Assembly (NCBI GenBank): GCA_963991145.1
Contig: CAXDOZ010000001.1
Location: forward strand, 1 to 64,000
Direction of reading: 5' to 3'
Source: CAXDOZ01 sp963991145
GTDB lineage: Bacteria; Bacteroidota; Bacteroidia; Chitinophagales; JABDMM01
Length of the DNA stretch: 64,000 bases
Of this stretch, positions 54,780-63,572 are shown one piece after another. Made by a program: the position numbers and the translations under genes. How positions within the stretch are numbered: the stretch's first letter is position 1; each line of letters starts with the position of its first letter. The notes beneath the pieces are model-generated. The model had not been told where the DNA came from and did not search any database. It was given only the letters and a program-made list of their open reading frames with translations.

Positions 54780-55868
54780 ATGGCTAAGAAGAAAAGGATA
54801 CTTGTTTTAAGCCCATCCCCCGAAGGGGTAAATCCCGGACAGAGACTGAAGTACGAGCAGTATTATGACTACCTGCGTGAGAACGGGTATGAGCTCACTC
54901 TTTCCTCTTTCCAGACCATGCGATTCTGGAACATCATTTACAAGCCCGGTAGGTTTTTCGAGAAGGTCTTTTGGACACTTTGGGGCTATACAAAGAGATT
55001 GTACGATATCATGCGTGCTCCATTCTATGATGGGGTTTACATGTTCTTATGGGTGACTCCATTTGGGACTCCACTATACGAATGGCTGCTTCACAAAATG
55101 AATAGCAAGATCATTTTTGATCTTGACGATATGGTTTTTCTCGGCCATAAGAGTGAGGCAAATGCCCTGATTGCACCTTTGAAGGGCAAATCAAAAATGC
55201 TCTACATGATGAAAGTGTCGAAGCATGTGATCATTTGCACGCCCAAGCTTGAAGAGATCGCCAGGCAGTATAATGATCGTGTAACCGATATCTCCAGCAC
55301 CTTTGACACCGACCGTTTTATCCCAGTCAAGGAGTATAAGAATAATGGTAGGATCACCATTGGCTGGACCGGTAGTCACAGTACGCTTAAGTATTTGCAC
55401 CTCCTCGACGATGTAATTCAGGAAGTGGCAAAGCAGCGAGATATCAAGTTGCGGGTAATTGCAGATAAAGAATTTGAACTGGATGGGGTTGATGTAGAAT
55501 ACATTCCATGGACCAGCGAGAATGAAGTAGCAGACCTGCATGCCATTGACATTGGGCTCTATCCACTACCTATCGAGGATTGGGTACTTGGGAAGAGCGG
55601 CTGTAAGACCATAACCTATATGTCCATTGCTATTCCATCCGTATCGACGGGCTATGGTACCATCTTCAGAGTAGTTGAAGATGAGAAGGAAGGACTGCTT
55701 GTGGTAGAGAAGGAAGAATGGGTTGAAGCCATAATTCGCCTGATTGATGATGTCGAGCTGAGAGAGCGAATTGGAAAAGCAGGCCGGGAAAAGGTTCTCA
55801 ATAATTTTTCTGTCTACGCTAATAGAGATAAGTACCTCTCCATCTATCGCGAAGTCTACGGAGCATAA
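54780..55868 (+). CDS. GT-B glycosyltransferase, paralog of the one at 36.7 kb
   Basis: 362 residues from ATG 54780, one base after the methyltransferase stop. An upstream GTG at 54741 would overlap it. RITIGWTGSHSTLKYLHLLDDVI and VDVEYIPWTSENEVADL are in the donor-binding half, and the GWxGS motif is shared with the gene at 36.7 kb. DIGLYPLPIEDWVLGKSGCK shows the acidic donor site. It ends the run that began at 45.9 kb. Confidence 0.8.
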   Translation: MAKKKRILVLSPSPEGVNPGQRLKYEQYYDYLRENGYELTLSSFQTMRFWNIIYKPGRFFEKVFWTLWGYTKRLYDIMRAPFYDGVYMFLWVTPFGTPLYEWLLHKMNSKIIFDLDDMVFLGHKSEANALIAPLKGKSKMLYMMKVSKHVIICTPKLEEIARQYNDRVTDISSTFDTDRFIPVKEYKNNGRITIGWTGSHSTLKYLHLLDDVIQEVAKQRDIKLRVIADKEFELDGVDVEYIPWTSENEVADLHAIDIGLYPLPIEDWVLGKSGCKTITYMSIAIPSVSTGYGTIFRVVEDEKEGLLVVEKEEWVEAIIRLIDDVELRERIGKAGREKVLNNFSVYANRDKYLSIYREVYGA

Positions 55869-55940
55869 CAAAGCCTGCCTTTAATGTTTTATTAAGTTTT
55901 GGGATGTCATTTTATTCTATTTTAGCCGCCTGAAACCCCT

Positions 55941-56870
55941 ATGAGTATGAGATCTGAAAGAGTTTTGATTACAGGCTGCGGTGGAATGTTAGGAAGAGCG
56001 GCCTATGAGATCTTTTCTTCTAAGTATGAAACTGTAAAAGCCACTGATATCGATCTGAATCAGGATTGGCTTTCCTATTTAGATGTTCGCAAGCTGGATG
56101 AGTGTATTGCTGTGTTTGAGGACTTCAAACCCGACCTTGTTTTGCACCTTGCTGCTCATACAGACCTAGAGTACTGTGAGCAGAATGAGGAGGATTCCTG
56201 GTTAACAAATGCCCTGGGGACTGAGAATATCGCTTTACTTGCTGAGAAGCACGGCTGTGAGATGGTTTATATCTCTACCGCTGGGATCTTTGGTGGTGAG
56301 CAGGAGTACTTTACAGACTTTGACGCCCCAAATCCTTTGAGCCATTATGCCAAAGGAAAGTATTACGGGGAGCTATTTGTGTTGAATAGAGTTTCTAAAT
56401 CTTATGTTTTCCGTCCGGGATGGATGATGGGTGGCGGTCCTGATAAGGATAAGAAGTTTGTAAACAAGATCTTCAAGCAGATCACGGCTGGTCAGAAAGA
56501 GCTTTTTGTTGTTGACGATAAACTGGGAACTCCGACCTATACCTACGATTTTGCCGGTTCTATATCAAAGGTGATTGAAACCGGTTTCTACGGATTATAC
56601 AATCAGGTTTGTGGAGGTTCATGCAGCCGATATGATGTCGCTGTTGAGTTTGTAAAACTCCTGGGCCTTGATGACGAGATCAAAGTGACCAAGGTTGATT
56701 CAGATTATTTCAAGAACGACTATTTCGCGCCAAGACCTTATTCTGAAAAACTCATCAACCTAAAGCTTGATGCTCGTGGAATTAACCACATGCGCGATTG
56801 GAAAGTATGTCTTGAGGAGTATGCTGAGGTATACAAAGAGTATCTGGTAGAACACGGAATTCAGGCCTAG
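55941..56870 (+). CDS. RmlD-like NAD(P)-dependent sugar nucleotide reductase
   Basis: 309 residues. ITGCGGMLGRAAYEIF and LHLAAHTDLEYCEQNEEDSW, with STAGIFGG and the catalytic YAKGK motif (in SHYAKGKYYGE), match the RmlD substrate-binding family (dTDP-4-dehydrorhamnose reductase and relatives). The other rml genes are absent, so it may act on another 4-keto-6-deoxy sugar. A TATTTTAG near-promoter lies in the 72-base upstream spacer. Its stop codon lies in a CTAG shared with the converging gene. Confidence 0.8.
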   Translation: MSMRSERVLITGCGGMLGRAAYEIFSSKYETVKATDIDLNQDWLSYLDVRKLDECIAVFEDFKPDLVLHLAAHTDLEYCEQNEEDSWLTNALGTENIALLAEKHGCEMVYISTAGIFGGEQEYFTDFDAPNPLSHYAKGKYYGELFVLNRVSKSYVFRPGWMMGGGPDKDKKFVNKIFKQITAGQKELFVVDDKLGTPTYTYDFAGSISKVIETGFYGLYNQVCGGSCSRYDVAVEFVKLLGLDDEIKVTKVDSDYFKNDYFAPRPYSEKLINLKLDARGINHMRDWKVCLEEYAEVYKEYLVEHGIQA

Positions 56871-58183
56871 CCAGGCTGGATTCTTCCTTTCTTTATTTCC
56901 CATAAGTAAGCCAATACCATTGCATAGAATGGTAAGCAGGGGATCTTATATCTAACCAGTGCTCCGAAATTGTAGGAGGTGAAACCCACTCCAAATGCAA
57001 AGATCAAAGCAAAGATCAGGGCGAACACGATGTATGGGTTTGACCATATGTGCGCGAAGGCTTTAAAGGGCCGGAGAAGAATCAGAATTATAGTGAAATA
57101 GAGAAAGAGGTTTGATTCCAGGAATGCAAGAAAGAGTACTGGGTTTCCAGCTTCCCAGAGATAGGGTCTGAAAAGAGTAACATTAACAGCCTGAGGGAAT
57201 TTTGAAGCTAATCCTGCTGGAGTAAATGAAACATCCCCAAGAGAATAATGCGAACCCTCATCGATCTTCTCCTCAACCACAGTATGCCAGCGCTGCATGT
57301 CTGTGGCCTTAGTTTCGATATTTTCAATCGAGAATTTCTGAAACTGATTTGCTAAAACCTGGAGAGTGACCGAGCCCAGGCCAAGTGATATGGCTATAAC
57401 TACTGGCATAAGTACCCATCTGAATGCCGCACTCTTGATTCTATACTGGAATCTTAGGAATAGGAGAAAGAAAATTGATGGCATAAGTACCATCAGGATA
57501 TAGCTTTTGATTACTCCAATTAGCCAAATAGAAACAATAAGAATAAACCACCTAAGGGGGGTCGTTCGTCCCTTTTCGACCAGATCATGGGCTATTGCAA
57601 AGACCCAACACAAACATGAATAGGTTATAGTATCCTTAAATATTCCTGATCCCCAAAAGAAAGTTGAGGGCACAAACAGCGCTGCTACAGCAATTGCTGT
57701 TCCTCCTTTTGGAAAGATCTTATGCCAGGCAACGAACATGGCCCAAACACCCAGGTAAGAAATACAGGCAAAGATTACAGCGATGGCGAAGTAACTTCCT
57801 AAAGAGAACAGATAAAAGATCGAGGCAATTTTGGGCACAATTACGGAGCTTTGATCTCTTGATACGATGGCATCAAGATGCACCTGAACATATGGATCCA
57901 TAGATTCAGCCCCACTGAACATCACCTCAATGTACGTTCCAATATCATCGAGAAACAGGTCGGCGAGATAAGATGCCCGCTTATAATAGAAAACCGTATC
58001 TCCTGATTCGTAATAGTAGAAGTAAATGACTCCAGTTGCCAGGGCTCCTATAAGCTTGACCTGCAGACCTCTAACAAAGTACTTTTTCAGAAATGGATCA
58101 TTGATTCCATTTTGAATACCCTTTGCAAAGAAGTTTGCAAAAACGGCTAAGATGATCCCAAAAAGCAGGTCGAAAATTCCCAC
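56867..58183 (-). CDS. Multi-pass membrane protein of unknown function (candidate Wzy-like polymerase)
   Basis: 438 residues with about ten to twelve hydrophobic segments and a GTG start. No family signature recognised. Notable are PSTFFWGSGIFKDT in the middle and a large soluble loop (about 280-345) between membrane segments. Such topology resembles O-antigen polymerases (Wzy) or GT-C enzymes, and the locus otherwise lacks both. It is the only gene on the minus strand within the 18-64 kb glycan region. It shares the CTAG stop with the converging reductase gene. Assignment is a hypothesis. Confidence 0.5.
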   Translation of the reverse strand: MGIFDLLFGIILAVFANFFAKGIQNGINDPFLKKYFVRGLQVKLIGALATGVIYFYYYESGDTVFYYKRASYLADLFLDDIGTYIEVMFSGAESMDPYVQVHLDAIVSRDQSSVIVPKIASIFYLFSLGSYFAIAVIFACISYLGVWAMFVAWHKIFPKGGTAIAVAALFVPSTFFWGSGIFKDTITYSCLCWVFAIAHDLVEKGRTTPLRWFILIVSIWLIGVIKSYILMVLMPSIFFLLFLRFQYRIKSAAFRWVLMPVVIAISLGLGSVTLQVLANQFQKFSIENIETKATDMQRWHTVVEEKIDEGSHYSLGDVSFTPAGLASKFPQAVNVTLFRPYLWEAGNPVLFLAFLESNLFLYFTIILILLRPFKAFAHIWSNPYIVFALIFALIFAFGVGFTSYNFGALVRYKIPCLPFYAMVLAYLWEIKKGRIQPG

Positions 58184-58295
58184 AGTCCAAATATCCTTAA
58201 ATAAGCTTGTTCAAGGTGAATTAGATGCTCATTATTTAATTCCCCCAGACTATTGAAACTAGAAGGATTGCATTGGGTTTATAGGTCATTCCTTC

Positions 58296-58303
58296 TATTT
58301 TTG
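58296..58303 (+). promoter_or_regulatory. Putative promoter -7 element before the SAM methyltransferase
   Basis: TATTTTTG matches TAnnTTTG exactly; a TTG at 58273-58275 is 20 bases upstream, within the usual -33 distance. This is the best two-box promoter match I saw. It lies 25 bases before the TTG start at 58329. Confidence 0.55.
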
Positions 58304-58328
58304 ACCTCAAGTAAATCAACCCCTGCTT

Positions 58329-59084
58329 TTGGACTCTCAGAATAATCAGGCGAAGGAATTCTTTAACGATATCGCCGATACCTACAAAGACAAGTACAAG
58401 AATTACAATAAGTTCCACCATTACTTTTTCAATGAGAGGCTTAGAAAAGCATCTGAGGGATTCGATTTCCGAAATGCCACCATTCTGGATATTGGAACTG
58501 GTACCGGGGACCTTTACGACCATCTTAAGTCAATAGATCTAAGCATAAATTTTTACGGCTCTGATATCGCTGAGAAGATGATTGCGGAAAGCAATATTCC
58601 AAAGGAAAATCAATTCGTGGGTAAGATCACTGAAATCGACCTGCCAAGGTCCGACTTTGATTATATCTATATGCTTGGGGTTACGACTTATCTTCCGGAG
58701 GATGAAATGGTTGAGACATTGAAGACCATTGAGGCAAATCTTGCTCAGAATGGAAAGGCAATTTTGACTTTTACCAATTCAAACTCTTTCGACAATTTCA
58801 ATCGAACTCTATTAAAGCTTCCAGTGAAACTGATGAAGTCAAAGAGGTCTGTTCTTGGTCAGGGGTTTAAGATCTATAAGTATAGTGTTTCGTCTGCAAA
58901 GGAGCTTGTAAATCCTTGGTTCAATGTGCAAGAGGTTAGGTATTTGAATCATACAGTTTTCCCCTGGAACCTGATTCTTAAGTCGGCAAGTGTTTCTTTG
59001 GCTAATCAGATAGATAAAATGGATGAGGGTCCTTTGCTTAGATCTTTATCTTCTGACTTTATGCTAGTCCTGTCTAAAAAGTAG
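58329..59084 (+). CDS. Class I SAM-dependent methyltransferase with TTG start
   Basis: 251 residues. AKEFFNDIADTYKDKYK precedes the SAM-binding ILDIGTGTGDLYDHL (near 50). An in-frame stop codon at 58302-58304 leaves only TTG 58329 or CTG 58323 as start before the conserved region, with no ATG in the N-terminal part, so TTG is likely. The predicted substrate is a sugar or glycan lipid. The stop lies two bases before the glycosyltransferase gene downstream, so the two are one unit. Confidence 0.85.
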   Translation: MDSQNNQAKEFFNDIADTYKDKYKNYNKFHHYFFNERLRKASEGFDFRNATILDIGTGTGDLYDHLKSIDLSINFYGSDIAEKMIAESNIPKENQFVGKITEIDLPRSDFDYIYMLGVTTYLPEDEMVETLKTIEANLAQNGKAILTFTNSNSFDNFNRTLLKLPVKLMKSKRSVLGQGFKIYKYSVSSAKELVNPWFNVQEVRYLNHTVFPWNLILKSASVSLANQIDKMDEGPLLRSLSSDFMLVLSKK

Positions 59085-59086
59085 AA

Positions 59087-60256
59087 ATGCCCAGAGTTCT
59101 AAGAATCATAAATCGATTAAATCTGGGTGGACCTACATTCAATGCTTCCTATCTCAGTCGTTACCTACCGGATCAGTATGAGACGCTCTTGGTTGCCGGG
59201 ATGAAAGATGCCACAGAAGCCAGCTCTGATTTTATTCCCTTAAGCATGGGCCTGGAACCGCATTATGTAAAGCATATGCACCGGGAGATTAATCCTTTGA
59301 AAGACAGGAAGGCGTATAAGGAAATGAAGGGGATCATCAAGGACTTTAGGCCTGACATTGTTCATACCCACGCCGCAAAAGCTGGAGCATTAGGAAGGTT
59401 AGCAGCTGCAAATTGCAAAGTTCCGGTAATCGTACACACATTCCATGGTCATGTGTTTCATTCCTATTTCAATCCAGTCAAGACAAGGGCATTTGTGAAG
59501 ATTGAGCAATATCTGGCCTCGAAAAGCTCCAAAATCATAGCTATTTCAAATAAGCAGAAGAAAGAGATCGGAGAGGATTTCGGAGTTGCGCCCTTAGATA
59601 AGATCGAAGTTATTCCCCTCGGTTTTGACCTTAGTCGCTTTCAGGAGAATATTGATCTGAAGAGAAAGAAATTCAGAGAGGAATGGGGAATTGAGGATGA
59701 AGAGGTTGCAATTGGGATCATTGGAAGGCTCGTTCCAATAAAGAACCACCAGTTCTTTCTGGAAGCAATTCAAAGCTTGAGTGAAAAGACCAATATCCCA
59801 TTTAAGGCATTCATCATTGGAGATGGAGAAGATAGAGCTGTCATAGAGAACAAGGCTCGTGAACTGGGATTGATTGATTCAGAGAAGATAATTTTCACCT
59901 CCTGGATAAAGGATGTTGATGAAGCAAATGCCGGGATGGATATTATTGCTTTGACAAGTTTTAATGAGGGCACCCCTGTTTCATTGATTGAAGCACAAGC
60001 AGCCAATAAGCCTATTGTATCGACAAATGTTGGTGGGATTCAGGATATAATACTTGAAAATGATACTGGCTTTCTTAGCGAGCTAAACGAACAAGAAAAA
60101 TTCGTTTCGGATCTTCAAAAATTGGTTGAAGATGCCGACCTGAGGAAAAGAATGGGGCAACAGGGATTTGACCATGTAAAAGAGAAGTTTAGCTACCAAA
60201 GATTGGTCAATGATATGGATAGACTTTATACAAAGCTTCTTAAGGGAGATACTTAA
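59087..60256 (+). CDS. Family 4 glycosyltransferase
   Basis: 389 residues. RIINRLNLGGPTFNASYL, HTHAAKAGALGRLAA, FHGHVFHSYF, IGRLVPIKNHQFFLEAI and NEGTPVSLIEAQAANKP are classic GT4 motifs with an intact acidic donor site. This is the clearest glycosyltransferase of the window. It precedes the Wza gene and may transfer an early sugar of the repeat unit. Donor unknown. Confidence 0.93.
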   Translation: MPRVLRIINRLNLGGPTFNASYLSRYLPDQYETLLVAGMKDATEASSDFIPLSMGLEPHYVKHMHREINPLKDRKAYKEMKGIIKDFRPDIVHTHAAKAGALGRLAAANCKVPVIVHTFHGHVFHSYFNPVKTRAFVKIEQYLASKSSKIIAISNKQKKEIGEDFGVAPLDKIEVIPLGFDLSRFQENIDLKRKKFREEWGIEDEEVAIGIIGRLVPIKNHQFFLEAIQSLSEKTNIPFKAFIIGDGEDRAVIENKARELGLIDSEKIIFTSWIKDVDEANAGMDIIALTSFNEGTPVSLIEAQAANKPIVSTNVGGIQDIILENDTGFLSELNEQEKFVSDLQKLVEDADLRKRMGQQGFDHVKEKFSYQRLVNDMDRLYTKLLKGDT

Positions 60257-60277
60257 GAGGTGTTAGGTCTAATTTAT

Positions 60278-60285
60278 TAGTTTTG
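60278..60285 (+). promoter_or_regulatory. Putative promoter -7 element before wza
   Basis: TAGTTTTG fits TAnnTTTG exactly. It overlaps a possible TTG start at 60283, which argues that translation starts further downstream, at GTG 60301 or TTG 60307. Confidence 0.45.
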
Positions 60286-60300
60286 TCAAACATCAAAAGA

Positions 60301-61077
60301 GTGCAATTGAAGTCTTATCACATCCGCTATTTTCTACTTCTGGTAGGACTTGCCTTTTTCCTTAATTCATGTAAACTTTTCTATCCTAACAGGATGTTCA
60401 AGCAGAAGGATTACCAATCTTTCGCTTTAGACCAACCACCTCCTGATGAATATATCATTCAACCAGGAGATGAGCTTTCTTTGAGAGTTTTCTCAAGATC
60501 AGGATTTGATCTTGTAGATGTAGTTGGGAGGTCCAATCAGGGAGGAGCAATGAGACAGGGCAATAATCAATCCTTAGGATTTCCATATTATGTTGATGTC
60601 GATGGTTATGTAGATCTTCCATTACTAGGAATGTACTATGTGGAGGGCTTTACTCAGGCTCAATTGGAAGAGCAACTGGAATCAGAATTCTCTTCTCAAT
60701 TCAATGATCCTTTTGTTATGCTCAGGGTCTCAAACAGAAGGGCTTTTGTTTATTTGGGATCAAGTGCAAAAGTGGTCAGGCTAAATAACGCCCCGACCAA
60801 TCTACTTGAGGTGATTGCATCTGCAGGAGGATTGGGTAGGGATCTTAAGGCATATAAGATCAAAATCATCAGAGGGGATCTAAGCAATCCTCAGATTATT
60901 AAGGTAGACCTTTCAACAATTGCAGGTCTAAGAGATGCAGATTTACTTATACAAACAAATGATGTGGTCTATGTAGAGGAGAGATATAAGGTTGTCTCTA
61001 CTCTTCTAAAAGAACTTACTCCACTTATCGGACTACTTACTCTTACACTTACCACTATTGCACTTATAAAGAACTAG
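60301..61077 (+). CDS. wza: Polysaccharide export outer-membrane lipoprotein (Wza family)
   Basis: 258 residues from GTG 60301. A TTG at 60283 lies within a promoter-like box and is less likely; TTG 60307 is also possible. A lipoprotein signal ends at LNSC (Cys24). The polysaccharide export domain (IIQPGDELSLRVF) and the PYYVDVDGYVDLPLLG stretch lead into an SLBB region (NLLEVIASAGGL). A C-terminal hydrophobic helix (LIGLLTLTLTTIALI) closes the protein. It forms the outer-membrane channel for capsule or EPS export with Wzc, encoded twelve bases downstream. Confidence 0.9.
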   Translation: MQLKSYHIRYFLLLVGLAFFLNSCKLFYPNRMFKQKDYQSFALDQPPPDEYIIQPGDELSLRVFSRSGFDLVDVVGRSNQGGAMRQGNNQSLGFPYYVDVDGYVDLPLLGMYYVEGFTQAQLEEQLESEFSSQFNDPFVMLRVSNRRAFVYLGSSAKVVRLNNAPTNLLEVIASAGGLGRDLKAYKIKIIRGDLSNPQIIKVDLSTIAGLRDADLLIQTNDVVYVEERYKVVSTLLKELTPLIGLLTLTLTTIALIKN

Positions 61078-61089
61078 AGACTTAGGAAC

Positions 61090-63570
61090 GTGAGTCAACC
61101 CCAAACAGATAATAATACTCAACAGGAAACCAAGGAAGAAGTAAGATCCACGGTTGTCCAGGATTTCAATCTCGGACTATTAATCTTTGTCTTTAAGGAG
61201 AACTGGATCTGGTTGGTTGTTCTAATTGCTGTCTCTTTTTCTTTTGCTCATATCTATCTGAGATACACACCAGATACCTATCAATCTTCTGCAGAAATAA
61301 TGCTTACTACCAAGGCTGAACAGCAGATTCTTGGGGTTGGAGACATTCTGGCAGATAATCAGTTGGAGATAAATAGAGAGATGCAATTGATCAAGTCATC
61401 TCTAATTCTTTCAAGGCTTATAGATAAGCTTCCTTTGAGTGTTTCCTATTTCTCTCAAGGGAGATCAAAGTTTGTTACAACTGACCTCTATAGAAAGTCT
61501 CCAGTCACTGTCATTCCAGGAGATATTGCAAATCCGGCTTTTTCAATTCCAATTACTGTTGAGATTCTTAATGATAAAGAGTATTTGCTGAGTTATGAAT
61601 TGAATAATGATAATATCGGTCTTACCAAAGAATTTGGTGACCAGTATTCTACTCCTCATTTCACAGTAACTATTGTAAAGGAGGAAGATTTTTTTGATGA
61701 GTATAATGGCCAATCAATTTTCTTCAAGTTTAACTCCGATGACCAGATCGTGAATGATCTATCTAAGAGAATTGAAGTCACACCCATAAACAAGGTGACC
61801 AGGTCATTTAACATTTTATATACAGATCAAACTCCTCAAAAAGCACTTGATATTACAGCAGAACTTACTGAAGAGTTTATCCTTTATGACAAGGAGACCA
61901 AGGCTCAAAATATTGACCAAATCTTAGGATTCTTAAATATTCAAATTGACACCTTCTCCAAAGGTTATAATATCTATCAGGATTCTATCACAGATTTTCA
62001 GACCAGACTGGGGTATATGGGTCCTGATCAAAGGATGAGCAATCTAGTAAGTGATATGAGATCACTTGAAGGAGGGATTACAAAACTTGAGTTGGAGAAA
62101 AGTATGCTAAACTGGTTGTTAAATTATACCAGAACAACAACAGACCTTCAACCGGTAATGGTTTTTGATGAAGCCAATGTCTTTAATAATTTTTCAAAGC
62201 AGGTATCTGAGATAAACAGACTTGAAACTGAGATTGCCACTCTTAAACTCGACGTTTCTAACAATTACCCAGAGTTAAAGCTGTCAGAGGACCTGCTTTC
62301 AAAAGCGAGGCAGAACCTGGAGTTGTCTATTGAGAATGCCTTGATAGCCAATGATTCATCAAAAAATCAGGCTCTCTCAAATCTTCAGGAGATCATGCAG
62401 AATCTCAACGTGATGCCTGAAGAACAAAAAGATTATAGCCGAATAGATCGGCAAAAGGGATTTCAGGAAGAGTTCTATGTTGACCTGATCGGGAAAAGAA
62501 CTAGCTATCAAATTGCCAAAGCGGGAATTGTAGAGGATTATGTAATTCTTACTAATCCCAAATTACCGAGATCACCAATTGCCCCAAACAAGTTCCTTAT
62601 TAGATTAGCCAGTATAGGTGTCGGGATTTTTCTTGGGATTCTATTGATTGCTATTAGATACCTACTTCACCAAAGTATTATCTCAGTACAGGATATTGCG
62701 AATAGAACATCCGCCGCAATCCTCGGTATCATCCCGCGACATAAAGAGAAGCTGGAAAGATCAGCGATCGTAGTTACTCAGAATCCAAAGTCTACGATCT
62801 CTGAGTCATTTAGATCGATCAGAACTAACCTTAAGTTCTTATCAAGTGATGATGGAACTAAAGTGCTTACAGTTACCTCTACTATTCCTGGTGAAGGGAA
62901 AACATTCGTTGCGCTAAATCTAGGGGCTATCTTAAGCCTTTTGCAGAAAAAAGTGATAATGATCGATTGCGATCTTAGAAAGCCTCGTTTGGATAAGATC
63001 TTTAAGATCGATTCACATAAAGGAGTTTCTACGATTCTTAGCGGTCAAAGTGATTGGAAGGATTGCATCTATGAAAGTGGAGAAGAGTTTCTGGATTTCA
63101 TTCCTTCAGGACCTGTTCCACCAAACCCTTCAGAGCTTATCATGAGGCCAGAGATGCAGCAAATGGTTGATGAGCTGAAGGAGCACTACGATTATATAAT
63201 AATTGATACACCTCCTGTTGGTCTTGTTACCGATGCTATCGATTTGATGCACAAAGCCGACATTCCTATCTACATAACACGTGCTGATTATTCCCAGAGA
63301 TCATTCGTTGAGAATATCAATAAGATCATTTATGATAATGATGTAAAGAATATCTCTGTAGTTCTGAATGACTTTGGATCAGGAGCCTCAGGATATGCCT
63401 ACGGTTATGGTTATAGCTATGGTTACGGTTACGGTTACGGTTATGGCTATGGCTACGGATATGGTTACGGCTACGGATATGGCGGCTACGGATATGGCCA
63501 GGGTTACTATAGTGATGATGATGAAGTGAGACCGGGATTCTTTAAACGATTATTCCGACGAAAGAAGTAG
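61090..63570 (+). CDS. wzc: Wzc-type polysaccharide co-polymerase and tyrosine autokinase with Tyr-Gly tail
   Basis: 826 residues from GTG 61090, with an AGGA ahead of it. Membrane segments lie near 36-56 and 500-525 and flank a large periplasmic coiled-coil domain. The cytoplasmic kinase has Walker A TIPGEGKT (598-605), Walker A' MIDCDLRKP (near 624) and Walker B YIIIDTPP (702-709). The last part, residues 768-807, is almost only alternating Gly and Tyr with 19 tyrosines in 40 residues. A basic end (FFKRLFRRKK) follows. Wzc autophosphorylates on such C-terminal tyrosines to control chain length and export; the usual cluster has about seven. Confidence 0.94.
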   Translation: MSQPQTDNNTQQETKEEVRSTVVQDFNLGLLIFVFKENWIWLVVLIAVSFSFAHIYLRYTPDTYQSSAEIMLTTKAEQQILGVGDILADNQLEINREMQLIKSSLILSRLIDKLPLSVSYFSQGRSKFVTTDLYRKSPVTVIPGDIANPAFSIPITVEILNDKEYLLSYELNNDNIGLTKEFGDQYSTPHFTVTIVKEEDFFDEYNGQSIFFKFNSDDQIVNDLSKRIEVTPINKVTRSFNILYTDQTPQKALDITAELTEEFILYDKETKAQNIDQILGFLNIQIDTFSKGYNIYQDSITDFQTRLGYMGPDQRMSNLVSDMRSLEGGITKLELEKSMLNWLLNYTRTTTDLQPVMVFDEANVFNNFSKQVSEINRLETEIATLKLDVSNNYPELKLSEDLLSKARQNLELSIENALIANDSSKNQALSNLQEIMQNLNVMPEEQKDYSRIDRQKGFQEEFYVDLIGKRTSYQIAKAGIVEDYVILTNPKLPRSPIAPNKFLIRLASIGVGIFLGILLIAIRYLLHQSIISVQDIANRTSAAILGIIPRHKEKLERSAIVVTQNPKSTISESFRSIRTNLKFLSSDDGTKVLTVTSTIPGEGKTFVALNLGAILSLLQKKVIMIDCDLRKPRLDKIFKIDSHKGVSTILSGQSDWKDCIYESGEEFLDFIPSGPVPPNPSELIMRPEMQQMVDELKEHYDYIIIDTPPVGLVTDAIDLMHKADIPIYITRADYSQRSFVENINKIIYDNDVKNISVVLNDFGSGASGYAYGYGYSYGYGYGYGYGYGYGYGYGYGYGGYGYGQGYYSDDDEVRPGFFKRLFRRKK
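63391..63510 (+). repeat. GGNTAY hexanucleotide repeat encoding the Tyr-Gly tail
   Basis: Inside the wzc gene, ten consecutive GGNTAY hexamers (63421-63480) each encode Gly-Tyr, flanked by imperfect copies. Both Tyr codons and several Gly codons alternate, so it is not a pure DNA repeat. The copy number could still change by slippage in steps of two residues without breaking the frame. Confidence 0.9.
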
Positions 63571-63572
63571 TC

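Noticed and set aside
55191..55541. 116-codon open frame on the minus strand
   Set aside because: Inside a clear glycosyltransferase gene with conserved motifs on the other strand.
63391..63510. Short regular DNA repeat resembling a CRISPR or VNTR array
   Set aside because: Unit is six bases, in frame, coding Gly-Tyr within wzc; no spacers.
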